Assembly (NCBI GenBank): GCA_964368755.1
Contig: CAYJCR010000002.1
Span: 71,714-135,713 of the forward strand
Source: CALVZT01 sp964368755
Lineage (GTDB): Bacteria > Bacillota > Clostridia > Christensenellales > UBA1242
DNA length: 64,000 nucleotides
Direction: 5' to 3'
Each line of letters begins with the position of its first letter. Within the stretch, counting starts at the first letter, position 1. The notes below the pieces were generated by a model, which ran no database searches, was not told the origin of the DNA, and saw nothing but the letters and a program-made list of their open reading frames with translations. Below are positions 29,311 to 39,013 of this stretch, one piece after another. Both the position numbers and the translations under genes were made by a program.

Positions 29311-30114
29311 ATGAAAGTAGTCAATATCGCAAGCGGTAGTAAGGGCAATAGCACTCTCATCATCTCTGACAATGTCAAGATACTAGTCGATGCAGGACTT
29401 ACATGCAAAGATCTAGAATTGAGGCTCCATTCACTTAGCATAGACCCTTCTTCTATCAATGCTATTCTAATAACACACGAACACATCGACCACATCAAAG
29501 GTGTGGCTGTTTTTGCTCGCAAATATGGCACCAAGATATATGTCCCAGTAGGAGGTTTCGATTACCTGGAACAGAAGTCACCCAAACTCCCTACCGAACA
29601 AGTTATTTGCTTTGTCTCTAACGAGTTCTTTATAGGAGACTTGTCTGTATCCGTGTTTGAACTACCCCATGACTCCAACTTCTGTTGTGGATATTCTTTT
29701 ACAAAAAACGGCAAAAAGATTAGTATTGCGACAGATTTGGGGCATACTAACTTCAAGATATTACAGAACTTACAAGGCAGTGATATACTCTATCTTGAAG
29801 CCAATCATGATGAGAATAGGCTACTTGCTAACCCACATTATTCCAATAGTCTAAAAAATCGTATCTTGTCACCAAAAGGACATCTGTCTAACCTAGCTTG
29901 TGCCAAAGCGATTGCATACCTAGCAGACAGTGGGATTAAGCAAGTTGTTCTTGCACATTTGAGCGAAGAGAACAACACCCCAATGCTTGCATATACTACA
30001 ATACGAGATTATCTACTCACTCAACACATAGTAGAGGGTAAGCACTTATTCATAGATGTCGCTTCGCAAGACAATGTTGGTTCGATTTTTGAAATAGACG
30101 ATAGTATTCAATAA
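29311..30114 (+). CDS. walJ: MBL-fold metallohydrolase WalJ (YycJ)
   Basis: A metallo-beta-lactamase-fold hydrolase linked in Firmicutes to the WalRK cell-wall regulon and to DNA metabolism. The N-terminal ASGSKGNST, the metal motif HEHIDH and the later ATDLGH and HLSEEN are typical. The length of 267 residues is normal. It is followed by htrA, as in many Firmicutes; walR and walK are not in the window. Confidence 0.93.
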   Translation: MKVVNIASGSKGNSTLIISDNVKILVDAGLTCKDLELRLHSLSIDPSSINAILITHEHIDHIKGVAVFARKYGTKIYVPVGGFDYLEQKSPKLPTEQVICFVSNEFFIGDLSVSVFELPHDSNFCCGYSFTKNGKKISIATDLGHTNFKILQNLQGSDILYLEANHDENRLLANPHYSNSLKNRILSPKGHLSNLACAKAIAYLADSGIKQVVLAHLSEENNTPMLAYTTIRDYLLTQHIVEGKHLFIDVASQDNVGSIFEIDDSIQ

Positions 30115-30146
30115 CTGTTCTGTAATAGCCTTTATAAGGAGAGAAT

Positions 30147-31211
30147 ATGAAAGAACAGTTTTTTTATCGCAAAAAATCATTTTTTGTCAATAATTTGATA
30201 GTATTATTGTTAATGTGTGCCTTTTGCTGTGGTTGCAATAAGGCAGTAGACAATCGTATTGTAGGATCCTACTCCGACTCGCCCTTATCTAGCGACTTGT
30301 TCTCTAGTAAGTTGTCTGCTAGCGTCCTTGCCCCCAATGTTACTCAATCAGTTGTTGGAATAGAAGCTTCAACCAAAAGTTATAATAGTATAGGTACAGG
30401 AGTTGCAGTGGCAAACAATCTTATTGTCTCCAATGAGCATGTAGTAGAAGGCGCCAAGGTTGTGACATTGTATCTCAAAGACGGTTCTCAAGCCTCTGGT
30501 GAAGTTATATGGACAGACAATGCTCTTGATCTATCTATCATTAAAACCAATATTAACCTCCCCTACCTCGCTATGGTAGGCAAGAACTCAATAACCGTTG
30601 GTGAAGATGTAATAGCGATAGGCACACCCATCGATCTTCAATTCCAGCACACTGTCACCAAAGGTATAGTGAGTGCTATCAACAGGACAGTTGCAGTAGA
30701 TACAACATATGGAGAGAGTTACCTTCAAGACCTGATTCAACATGATGCTAGTATCAATCCCGGCAACAGTGGTGGCCCACTTATCAACAAGAACGGTGAG
30801 ATAATAGGAATCAATACTCTCAAAGTCGACTCAGCAGAGGGATTAGGGTTCGCCATTCCTACTCAGGCGGCACAGAACGTTATCGGTCACATAATAAGTG
30901 ATGGGGAGTATATTACGCCATATATTGGCGTCTACGGCGTTGATAAGAATGTGTCTAAGTATTATGGCAAAGACTTCTCATCAGATGGAGTCATAGTCAA
31001 TAACCTTGCAGATAACGGGCCCGCTTCCAAGGCCGGGCTCAAGGTTGGAGATATCATCACCTCTATTAACGGCAACCCCATCCACAATATGTTAGACCTT
31101 CGCACAGAACTATATGCAAGCAAAGTTGGAGATACAGCCCTTGTTGAATATACACGAGATGGACAATCTTCAAGCATTGTTATTACTATGACCAAACACC
31201 CTCAATATTAG
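30147..31211 (+). CDS. htrA: HtrA/DegP-like serine protease with PDZ domain
   Basis: An envelope quality-control protease. The N-terminus has a membrane segment ending in CAFCCGC, so it may be a lipoprotein. The trypsin-like triad is H98 (SNEHVV), D128 (ALDLS) and S208 (GNSGGPL). One PDZ domain occupies about residues 250-350. AAGGAG precedes the ATG. It lies 32 bases after walJ, and a strong terminator follows. Confidence 0.95.
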   Translation: MKEQFFYRKKSFFVNNLIVLLLMCAFCCGCNKAVDNRIVGSYSDSPLSSDLFSSKLSASVLAPNVTQSVVGIEASTKSYNSIGTGVAVANNLIVSNEHVVEGAKVVTLYLKDGSQASGEVIWTDNALDLSIIKTNINLPYLAMVGKNSITVGEDVIAIGTPIDLQFQHTVTKGIVSAINRTVAVDTTYGESYLQDLIQHDASINPGNSGGPLINKNGEIIGINTLKVDSAEGLGFAIPTQAAQNVIGHIISDGEYITPYIGVYGVDKNVSKYYGKDFSSDGVIVNNLADNGPASKAGLKVGDIITSINGNPIHNMLDLRTELYASKVGDTALVEYTRDGQSSSIVITMTKHPQY

Positions 31212-31316
31212 AAGTACTTATAGAATAAAAAATCGCTATTAGGCCGAGTAACTATCATAAGCACAAAAGCAAACTGTTTTCATAAAATATTATTGACAAA
31301 TCGATTTTTTTAACAA

Positions 31317-31352
31317 AAAAAACTTACCAACAGAGTTTGGTAAGTTTTTTAT
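31317..31352. terminator. Bidirectional terminator
   Basis: AACTTACCAA and TTGGTAAGTT make a perfect ten-base stem with A and T tracts, between htrA and the convergent repeat-protein gene. Confidence 0.85.
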
Positions 31353-31363
31353 ACCTTCGTATT

Positions 31364-33373
31364 TTATGCTCCTAGTGGATTATTTGCGTATGCTATAAGT
31401 TCATTAACGGTCTTACTACCAATGAGAGCATTTGGCTCCGTTGAAATGATACCCAACTCGTGCAATTCTGACAAAGTCTTCTGATTCATAAGAGCATTTG
31501 TTAGATTGGATATAGCCTCACTCATCATAGATAGAGGAACTGTGCCTTTTGCATATTGAGGAGCAGTATCTGTACCAGTACCTACTATATATAGAAGACT
31601 GAATATTCCAGAGTTAAAGTTGGTGCTTGGCATTACCTCAGCAAGTGTAAGAGTCTCAATCCTTGTCCCAAGGTTATTGATCTTTGTAGCACTCAAAGCT
31701 ATGATAATACTATTCCTTGTATCAGGCCCCTCACTTGGTGCTGGGAACAAGTTGCCAATAGTAAGATTATTGATAGTAGTACTTAGGTTGCCAATAGAAG
31801 TATTTGCTACAAGATTAAGGACAAGGCTATCATTTGGTATAGTAATAATGTCGCTAAGTATCATTCCATCAATAACACTCTGAACATCGCTATCCAACTC
31901 GGTTATCTTTACATCGCTTAATGCAATAAGTATCTTATTAGTAGCCCCTGGGAACATATCTCCAATGGTAAGATTATTGATATCTTCACTAAGACTTCCT
32001 ATTGTAGAGTCTCCAAGACAACCAAGTATAGAGTTGCCTGTAACATCTATAATGTCAGATATCTTCATTGTATCAACTTTGGAAGAAATACCAGTGCTAA
32101 GTTCAGATAGTTTTAAGTCATCAAACGCTACTATGAAAGTGTCTCTATCCTCTTGAACAAACTCCCTACAATCGAATGCTGTTGCAGTTGCTGAGATGAT
32201 CAAGTCATTATTCTCAGCCATTGTACCATATCTTGTCTCGCCATGAACGATATGTCCTTCATTATCAAAACCTATTGCAATTGTGCCATATGGAACATCT
32301 AACTTTGAGATTGCTATCGTAACGACTACGCTAGTGGTATAAGTTAGCCCATCATCAAGAGATAACTCATCTTCCACAAATATTACATTGTCCGTAGTTG
32401 AAGGAGCACCATCTATTACAACGCTATCAATAGCAAAAGTGTATTGCTCATCAAAAGTTACGTTAAGTGGAGGGAAAATCTCGCCTATTGTCATATCATC
32501 GAACTCAGTAGATAATGTACCAATAGTCTTATCTGCAAATGATGCAAGTATAGAATCTGCTGGGATATCAATGACATCGCTAAGCTTCATAGTATTGATT
32601 GTTGTTTGAATATTTGTACCAAGTTCCGTTATCTTGATGTTCTCGATAGCCTTGATTATCTTATTCCTATTATCAGGACCTTCGGTTGGAGCTGGGAATA
32701 TATCCTTGACTCTGAGATCGTTGATTGCTGTAGATATATCTGAGATTGGAGTATCAATGATAGACTTTAACATTGTATTAGATGACAAGCCTTCGATATC
32801 GAAGTCATCAGCAAGTTTGTTAAGAGTATATTCGTTAATAATCTCAGTCATAACATCTCCAATACTGCTTATCGGAGAATTGAGTATTCTTGCATCATTG
32901 ATGATAGAGATATCTGGCAATGTTATACCCGTAGCAGATACTATATCGTTCAATTTGATATTATCCACTACTGAGGTTACGTTACTACTCAATTGACTAA
33001 GCTTACCTTTGATAACTGGAGTAATATCAATGCCTTGGATAATATAATGCGTACCATCTTCCTCTTCAGTGTTACTGATAACTCCTTTGAGATCCAAGCC
33101 AAGCAAGTTCGCTGTCTCTTCAATAGACTTATCAGATGAACCACTTGCAACACCTATTGCAAGTCCAATAACATCTGCAATAGTATTGCCTTTGCCTTCC
33201 TCACTTATTGGGAGGTCTGCTCCCACAAGACTAGAAACTGAGCCTATTGGCATACATTTGACAACCCAATAACCAAGTCCTGCCAAAGCTGTTATTGTGA
33301 AGATGAAGCCAACAAACCACCCAAAGAAGAACTTTGAGACTCCACCATGATAGTATTTAGGTTTTTTTGACAT
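31364..33373 (-). CDS. Membrane-anchored protein with unfamiliar internal repeats, 669 aa
   Basis: I do not recognise a named family. A membrane segment at about residues 14-38 follows a short cytoplasmic tail; the rest would be extracellular. The exported part contains at least four copies of a unit of about 55-75 residues: a KITEL...I...INTMKLSDVI segment, a short loop, then IGTLS..I..LTIGDIFP. The IFP-type ends fall near residues 227, 298, 471 and 544. An unrelated beta-rich insert of about 110 residues (about 300-410) sits between the second and third copies. A scaffold or adhesive role is a guess. No ribosome site is obvious at the ATG beyond GGAGG about ten bases upstream. Confidence 0.85.
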   Translation of the reverse strand: MSKKPKYYHGGVSKFFFGWFVGFIFTITALAGLGYWVVKCMPIGSVSSLVGADLPISEEGKGNTIADVIGLAIGVASGSSDKSIEETANLLGLDLKGVISNTEEEDGTHYIIQGIDITPVIKGKLSQLSSNVTSVVDNIKLNDIVSATGITLPDISIINDARILNSPISSIGDVMTEIINEYTLNKLADDFDIEGLSSNTMLKSIIDTPISDISTAINDLRVKDIFPAPTEGPDNRNKIIKAIENIKITELGTNIQTTINTMKLSDVIDIPADSILASFADKTIGTLSTEFDDMTIGEIFPPLNVTFDEQYTFAIDSVVIDGAPSTTDNVIFVEDELSLDDGLTYTTSVVVTIAISKLDVPYGTIAIGFDNEGHIVHGETRYGTMAENNDLIISATATAFDCREFVQEDRDTFIVAFDDLKLSELSTGISSKVDTMKISDIIDVTGNSILGCLGDSTIGSLSEDINNLTIGDMFPGATNKILIALSDVKITELDSDVQSVIDGMILSDIITIPNDSLVLNLVANTSIGNLSTTINNLTIGNLFPAPSEGPDTRNSIIIALSATKINNLGTRIETLTLAEVMPSTNFNSGIFSLLYIVGTGTDTAPQYAKGTVPLSMMSEAISNLTNALMNQKTLSELHELGIISTEPNALIGSKTVNELIAYANNPLGA

Positions 33374-33518
33374 ATATTACCTCCACATATGCAAAAAAGT
33401 GATTAGCAAAAAATAAAACAGTAATTTTTTGTTACCAATTTCATATATTTTAAATATATATTATTAGCAATGTTTTGTCAAAGCAATCAAAGGTATTTTG
33501 TATCAAGGAGTTTTATTT

Positions 33519-33881
33519 ATGCGTATTTATGGATTTTACAACTGTGAAGGAAGTTACCCTAATCTTCTTCTCCCAATATTCGAAGAGGACAAGTCATATT
33601 ATTATCAACTGATAAGAGATAATCAATTTGTCAAACTTCTTCCCATCGATGTAGCAAACTTAGACTCAAGACATATGTTTGTTAACACCTCACCATGCAA
33701 GGCAGATCCTGAGATTATCAAATATGCCTTTGCTACCAGAGATAGAGACATCTATTATAGTGACAAGGTAGAGATGCAAAAAACTGTTAAAGATAATCTA
33801 CCTTTTGCAGATACAGATAGCTTATCATACTCACGATTATCGGCTTTTGCTTACTCATCTAGCGAAGATCCCGCTCAATAA
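33519..33881 (+). CDS. Unknown small protein, 120 aa
   Basis: I do not recognise it. It is soluble, rich in Tyr, Asp and Ser, and ends in a Ser/Ala-rich tail. AAGGAG eight bases before ATG 33519 supports the start; the reading from 33498 has none. It stands alone between two minus-strand surface-protein genes and has its own terminator. Confidence 0.75.
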   Translation: MRIYGFYNCEGSYPNLLLPIFEEDKSYYYQLIRDNQFVKLLPIDVANLDSRHMFVNTSPCKADPEIIKYAFATRDRDIYYSDKVEMQKTVKDNLPFADTDSLSYSRLSAFAYSSSEDPAQ

Positions 33882-33908
33882 ATAGCTACATATCTGTAGC
33901 TATTTTTT
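33881..33908. terminator. Bidirectional terminator
   Basis: AATAGCTACA and TGTAGCTATT form a perfect ten-base stem with a TATC loop and a T7 run, immediately after the small gene and before the end of the M1 peptidase gene. Confidence 0.85.
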
Positions 33909-35389
33909 TATTTGTTTGAACTTATTATCTTAACCTTGCCATTGATATATGAGTCAAATATTGTTCCAACTTTGCTAGAACATATTTTTTCAAACATCCC
34001 AATAAGGTCATCAGGGCTAGCGATTTTGAACATATATTCTTTGTAATACTCTCTAAGGGCTTTGTTAAACTTCTTGGCACCGACACAATCTCTGATACTA
34101 TCAAATAGCAACATCCCTTTGACATAAGTATTGTATACATACTCGGGTTCCGTTCGATATTCATCAAGAGCTCTTGTCATTGTTGTATCGACATCGCCAT
34201 ATACTTCGCCATATACTTCAACAAAAAATTGATAACTATCAACTGCACTTGATATCACCGTAGCATATTCCACTTCATAACTAGGATTACATTCATAAAA
34301 AAGTGCCGTAGAATACTCTGTCAACCCCTCATCCACCCAAGCATATCTGAAAGCATTACTACCAACAACATTATACCACCATTGATGGGCTATCTCGTGA
34401 ATAATAACGTTCTTATAATCTGCGAAGTTTGTTACTCCATTAGAGATATATACAAGATTGGGATACTCCATACCTCCGTGTATGAAGTTGGCTTGTACAA
34501 CGCTTAGTGTTGGATACGGATACTTGCCGAACAACTCATTGAAAGTCCTAACAGCATCTTGCGCTGTCAATAGACTAATATCGCTATTGTCATCATCGAA
34601 ATAAAAGTACGTTATTTGCGTCCCTTCTATCTCAGCAGACTTGGTCTTGAAGTCTCTACCAAGTACAAAAGCAAAATCTCTTACACTCTTAGCAACAATG
34701 CTATCCGTTATCATATCTTGGGACGCAGAAGAGCTAACTTTCTGTCCACTATGAGCAAGCGTAAGATTGTCTGGATAAGATATATTAACGTTGAAAGAAG
34801 CACAATCAGAATAGAATGGGTCACCATTGCTACTATACGACTGTTGTACGTATCCGCCGTCATACACACATATTATTGGGAAAAAGTTACCAAAATTGTA
34901 TGTATCATCTCCATACCCATATCTATGAAGCACATTTGGGAGCTTTTCTTCAAAAGCTATATATATATCAACACTTTCTTGTGGATACAGTTCTTGTATA
35001 GCAATATCTAAGAACAGGTCGTCTTCTCCTCCAACACTATACTCAACAGCAAGAGTATTGACTTGTACATCTAGTATATTGATATAACCATAGTCTTGTC
35101 CATTGGGATATGCCTTAGATATCTGCAACATACTTACAGGAGCGTTTGTAACATTTTCATTAAAAGCATTTGGGTACAAACAAAACACAATATTATTAAG
35201 AACAACGTCAGTATTATTATAATATCGTACATTCTCATACCCTGCAAGAATCTTGCTTTCTTCATCAAACGTTACATCAATTTCATAAGTTGACAACTGT
35301 GTATTGTCGCTACTTGCACCGCACCCGGCTAGCCCAAAAGTTATCGTAGCGAACACGATCATACATATAATATAACAGAGTTTTTTCAT
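33908..35389 (-). CDS. M1-family metallopeptidase lipoprotein
   Basis: An aminopeptidase-type zinc enzyme of 493 residues, shorter than full M1 enzymes because the C-terminal helical domain is small. It has a lipobox (FGLAGC), a beta-rich N-domain, the substrate-binding motif GGMEYP (about residue 307) and HEIAHQWW (about 333) with the third zinc ligand in DEGLTEY. It is probably surface-attached and used in peptide digestion. The start at 35389 has GAGG six bases upstream; the extension to 35422 is unsupported. Confidence 0.9.
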   Translation of the reverse strand: MKKLCYIICMIVFATITFGLAGCGASSDNTQLSTYEIDVTFDEESKILAGYENVRYYNNTDVVLNNIVFCLYPNAFNENVTNAPVSMLQISKAYPNGQDYGYINILDVQVNTLAVEYSVGGEDDLFLDIAIQELYPQESVDIYIAFEEKLPNVLHRYGYGDDTYNFGNFFPIICVYDGGYVQQSYSSNGDPFYSDCASFNVNISYPDNLTLAHSGQKVSSSASQDMITDSIVAKSVRDFAFVLGRDFKTKSAEIEGTQITYFYFDDDNSDISLLTAQDAVRTFNELFGKYPYPTLSVVQANFIHGGMEYPNLVYISNGVTNFADYKNVIIHEIAHQWWYNVVGSNAFRYAWVDEGLTEYSTALFYECNPSYEVEYATVISSAVDSYQFFVEVYGEVYGDVDTTMTRALDEYRTEPEYVYNTYVKGMLLFDSIRDCVGAKKFNKALREYYKEYMFKIASPDDLIGMFEKICSSKVGTIFDSYINGKVKIISSNK

Positions 35390-35453
35390 ACTATACCTCA
35401 ATGTATATCTATGAAATCTCATACTAAGAATATACGTGATTTGAGCAATAAAA

Positions 35454-35480
35454 AAACACTCTCAATTATTGAGGGTGTTT
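35454..35480 (-). terminator. Terminator of the DUF4097-like gene
   Basis: AAACACTCTCAA and TTGAGGGTGTTT form a 12-base stem with one wobble pair. The T7 run is on the minus-strand side. Confidence 0.75.
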
Positions 35481-35490
35481 ATCTACAATA

Positions 35491-37131
35491 TTATTCTGGA
35501 GTATAACCATTGACATATATTCCACCAGAAGTAGATGTCACTTTGATACTTCCAACAACACCATAGTCAGATTCTCTATAATTAACTCTGGCTTGATACT
35601 TAAACTCTCCATCAGCTTTGACAGCATAGTCAGAAGAACCTTGGTTAATCTTCTCTGTGCCTTGTATAAGACCAAGGACTGAGTCTTCGCCAATATGGCA
35701 AGCAGCATTAGCATTCTGATCTATTAGTAGTCTATAAGACTTAGAATTGTTAACTCTCATCACAAGCTTGTGTCTTGCGCTCCTAATAACATTGGCAAGT
35801 TCGTTAACTGCTGATAGATTGCCTTTGACCTCTACGAAGTCTAGGGTCATTGTTCCACCTTTGCTTGATTCGTCTGCAACTATATTGACAAGTGACTTAA
35901 TATTCCTTACAGTAAAGTTACCATTCTTAATAGAAGCAATAAGTCCAATGCTATTAGCTGACATTGTATCTTTGTTATAATTAATGTTGACATCTGAGTT
36001 GTTACCAACTGCTATATTGATAGCTCCTGCAACTGTCTGCTTAACATTCTTTAGGTTAACATCACCTGAAGTTGTTGATATAACAATAGGAGCATCTGTA
36101 TAATCAATATTTATTGCCCCTTCACCTGTGGACAAGTATGATATACTATTTGTCACAGAATGACTTGATATTAGACTTCCAATATTAACCTTGATACTAG
36201 CATTATCTACAATTCCGGCTGGCGATGCATAAATCTTACCATATAGAGTCTTAATTGCAATCTTTGTATTCCTAGTAGATACTACAAAGTCTCTTGCTGT
36301 TGTCTCATCGCCTATCTGATCGATCTCTATCTTGCCACAAGGAGAGTCAAACGTAACATCTCCAAGAACCTTTGGTGCAATTATATATGGGCCAGTTTTT
36401 GTTGCGCTAGATTTGACTACCAAACGACTGTTCAATGTCTTGTACAAATTCAACTTACCAGCATTTGATTCAAATGTTATTGCCGAATCAATTGTGTCTC
36501 CCGTATCGGAGATATTTGTATTACCTTTGATATTACTTATGTACATGCTAGGAGCAGTTGGAGATTGGATATTTATCTCTCCTTTGTAGGAATCCAAATA
36601 TAGCTGCGAAGAAATGTTGATAGGCTTATCATCAGAACCTCCGAACCATATCTTACCAGAAGAAGTGCTGGCCTTAACAACAGCAAACTTATCTGTTGGC
36701 AAATATATGTTGATGTAACTATCCTTCGCTACGATCCAACCTGATGGCTCTGTGATATTGATAACCAAAGTTTTGTATACTGTAGTGCTTTCTTTGAAAG
36801 TATTATTTACAATTTTTGCATCATACTTCCATTCGCTGTTTGTCACTTTGCACAAACCATACATGCCTTGTGAATACTCAACTTTGACTCCGGTAGTCTG
36901 CTCAGATGGGAATAAATTAACATTCATCTTGCTGACATTTACTTCTATCGCATCAAAGTTATTGTTGCTGAACAAATATTCTCCGTTAGATTGTCCTTTG
37001 TATGAAACATATTGATAACCTAAGATTTTTGCATTAAATAACATCATTGATAGAACACAACAAATGAAGACTGCTGCGCACAATCCTGCAAGTACTCCTA
37101 CATAAAGCAAAAAGGTCTTAAATACTTTCAT
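35491..37131 (-). CDS. DUF4097-like repeat protein with N-terminal membrane anchor
   Basis: A 546-residue protein with one N-terminal membrane segment (about 8-32) and then a long beta-strand-rich part with many short 'SGxI/V' and 'GxI' turns, the look of the DUF4097 (putative adhesin) beta-helix family. The function is unknown; many relatives are surface or stress-related. AGGAG six bases before the ATG fixes the start. It is downstream of the alanyl-tRNA synthetase gene in the same direction. Confidence 0.8.
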   Translation of the reverse strand: MKVFKTFLLYVGVLAGLCAAVFICCVLSMMLFNAKILGYQYVSYKGQSNGEYLFSNNNFDAIEVNVSKMNVNLFPSEQTTGVKVEYSQGMYGLCKVTNSEWKYDAKIVNNTFKESTTVYKTLVINITEPSGWIVAKDSYINIYLPTDKFAVVKASTSSGKIWFGGSDDKPINISSQLYLDSYKGEINIQSPTAPSMYISNIKGNTNISDTGDTIDSAITFESNAGKLNLYKTLNSRLVVKSSATKTGPYIIAPKVLGDVTFDSPCGKIEIDQIGDETTARDFVVSTRNTKIAIKTLYGKIYASPAGIVDNASIKVNIGSLISSHSVTNSISYLSTGEGAINIDYTDAPIVISTTSGDVNLKNVKQTVAGAINIAVGNNSDVNINYNKDTMSANSIGLIASIKNGNFTVRNIKSLVNIVADESSKGGTMTLDFVEVKGNLSAVNELANVIRSARHKLVMRVNNSKSYRLLIDQNANAACHIGEDSVLGLIQGTEKINQGSSDYAVKADGEFKYQARVNYRESDYGVVGSIKVTSTSGGIYVNGYTPE

Positions 37132-37204
37132 TGATTTCTCCTATCACAACCTCATCTACTATCATTGTATAATAAATCTATATTATAGTCAAGCCAAAGA
37201 TAAT

Positions 37205-39004
37205 CTATTGACCTATTACGGCCTTGATACGTCTGATTCCAGCCGAACTAGCCTCTTCTTTGATGATCTTAAAATGTCCCAACTCTGATGTGTTGTTGGC
37301 ATGTGGTCCACCACATATCTCGCTACTAACATCGCCAATAGAATACACTTTGACAACATCTCCATACTTAGTATCAAAGACGCCTATTGCCCCACTATTC
37401 TTCGCTTCGTCAACAGTCATCTCTTTGCACACAACAGGCAATTTTTTGGCAATAGCATCGTTAACAAAGTCTTCAACGCGCTTCAACTCGTCTTCTGTCA
37501 TCTTGTGGTCACAGTTGAAGTCAAATCTTAGTCTCTCTGGGGTTATGTTACTACCCTTCTGTCTAACATCTGGGCTAATAACATACCTTAGCGCTGCATC
37601 AAGCAAGTGTGTTGCTGTATGAAGTCTTGTTGTCTGTATACTATGGTCAGCAAGTCCACCTTTGAAGACTTGGTCATTGGCCTTAGATATCTCTTGATGT
37701 CTAGCAAAAGCTTTATCAAAACCCTCTTTGTCTACAACAAATCCAACTTCTTGAGCCATCTCTATCGTAAGCTCAAGCGGGAACCCAAAAGTATCAAACA
37801 ATCTAAAGGCTTTGTCTCCACTTATCTTCTTATTATCAGGAGCGAACTTAGTTAAGTTCTCAATAAGTCTATTGAACTCTTTTGTACCCTGTTCCAAAGT
37901 CTTACAGAATTTATCTTCTTCACGGTTAAGCTCATCGAGAATATATTGCTCTTTGGCAACTAGAAGAGGATATGCTTCATTATATACCTGCTCTATGAAG
38001 ATCTTGCCTACTTCTGCAAGAGTACCTTTGTTAAGCCCCAAAGAGTTGGCATATCTTATTGCACGTCTTATAAGTCTACGCAAGATATATCCTGCTCCAA
38101 TATTGCTAGGTAAAATACCTTTTTCATCTCCTATGAGCATAACAGATGTTCTTGTATGATCGGCAATAACACGCATTGCCTTAGTCACTTGACTATCAAC
38201 ACCATAGCTTTTGCCAGAGACTTTTTCAAGATACTTTATTACTCCTTGGAACAAGTCTGTTGTATAAGAATCTGTAAGCCCATTGATATACATAAGATTA
38301 CGTTCGAACCCAAAGCCAGTGTCTACATTCTTGCTAGGTAGCTCAGCATACTTGTTATCGCCAAGTTGAACAAACTGCATATAGACATCATTACCAACTT
38401 CGACATATCTACCGCAATCACAAGTTGGTCCACAATTTGGACCACAAGCCTTATCATGACGAGGGTAGAACCATTCATTATCAGGACCACAAGGAGTACC
38501 TACAGTCCCAGGAAGATCCCACCAGTTATTGCTCTTGTCTAAGAAAAAGATGTTCTCTTTCTTTATACCAATCTGTTCCAACAACTTAGCTGTCTCAGTA
38601 TCCCTTGGAGTATTGTTGTCTCCTTCAAATACTGTACAAAGCAACTTGTCTGCATCAAAACCAAATACCTTGGTCAATATATCAAAACTCCATTGAGTCT
38701 TTTCTTTCTTAAAATAATCTCCAAGACTCCAGTTGCCCATCATCTCAAAGAACGTGTGGTGACTCTCATCTCCAACACTCTCTATATCAATGGTCCTGAT
38801 ACAGCCTTGGACATTGCATAGTCTTGTGCCAGCAGGATGCTTTTTGCCAAGAAGATATGGCATAAGTGGTTGCATACCAGCAACATTGAACATAACACCT
38901 GTACTTCCATCTCCTATAAGAGATACGGCACCGATATCCGTATGTCCACGTTCTTTATAAAAATCTAACCATTTCTTTCTTAATTCTTTACTTGTAATTT
39001 TCAT
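37205..39004 (-). CDS. alaS: Short alanyl-tRNA synthetase (no C-terminal DHHA1/C-Ala part)
   Basis: It charges tRNA-Ala. The catalytic core and the editing domain with zinc motifs HTATH and CGGPH are present, with an extra Cys cluster (ACGPNCGPTCDCG) in the middle of the catalytic domain. At 599 residues it stops right after the editing domain, whereas usual bacterial enzymes have about 870 residues with DHHA1 and C-Ala domains. It ends in a normal stop with no sign of frameshift. AAGGA precedes ATG 39004; ATG 39010 is too close. It could be the only AlaRS of this lineage or a second, specialised copy. Confidence 0.9.
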   Translation of the reverse strand: MKITSKELRKKWLDFYKERGHTDIGAVSLIGDGSTGVMFNVAGMQPLMPYLLGKKHPAGTRLCNVQGCIRTIDIESVGDESHHTFFEMMGNWSLGDYFKKEKTQWSFDILTKVFGFDADKLLCTVFEGDNNTPRDTETAKLLEQIGIKKENIFFLDKSNNWWDLPGTVGTPCGPDNEWFYPRHDKACGPNCGPTCDCGRYVEVGNDVYMQFVQLGDNKYAELPSKNVDTGFGFERNLMYINGLTDSYTTDLFQGVIKYLEKVSGKSYGVDSQVTKAMRVIADHTRTSVMLIGDEKGILPSNIGAGYILRRLIRRAIRYANSLGLNKGTLAEVGKIFIEQVYNEAYPLLVAKEQYILDELNREEDKFCKTLEQGTKEFNRLIENLTKFAPDNKKISGDKAFRLFDTFGFPLELTIEMAQEVGFVVDKEGFDKAFARHQEISKANDQVFKGGLADHSIQTTRLHTATHLLDAALRYVISPDVRQKGSNITPERLRFDFNCDHKMTEDELKRVEDFVNDAIAKKLPVVCKEMTVDEAKNSGAIGVFDTKYGDVVKVYSIGDVSSEICGGPHANNTSELGHFKIIKEEASSAGIRRIKAVIGQ

Positions 39005-39013
39005 AATCATTCC

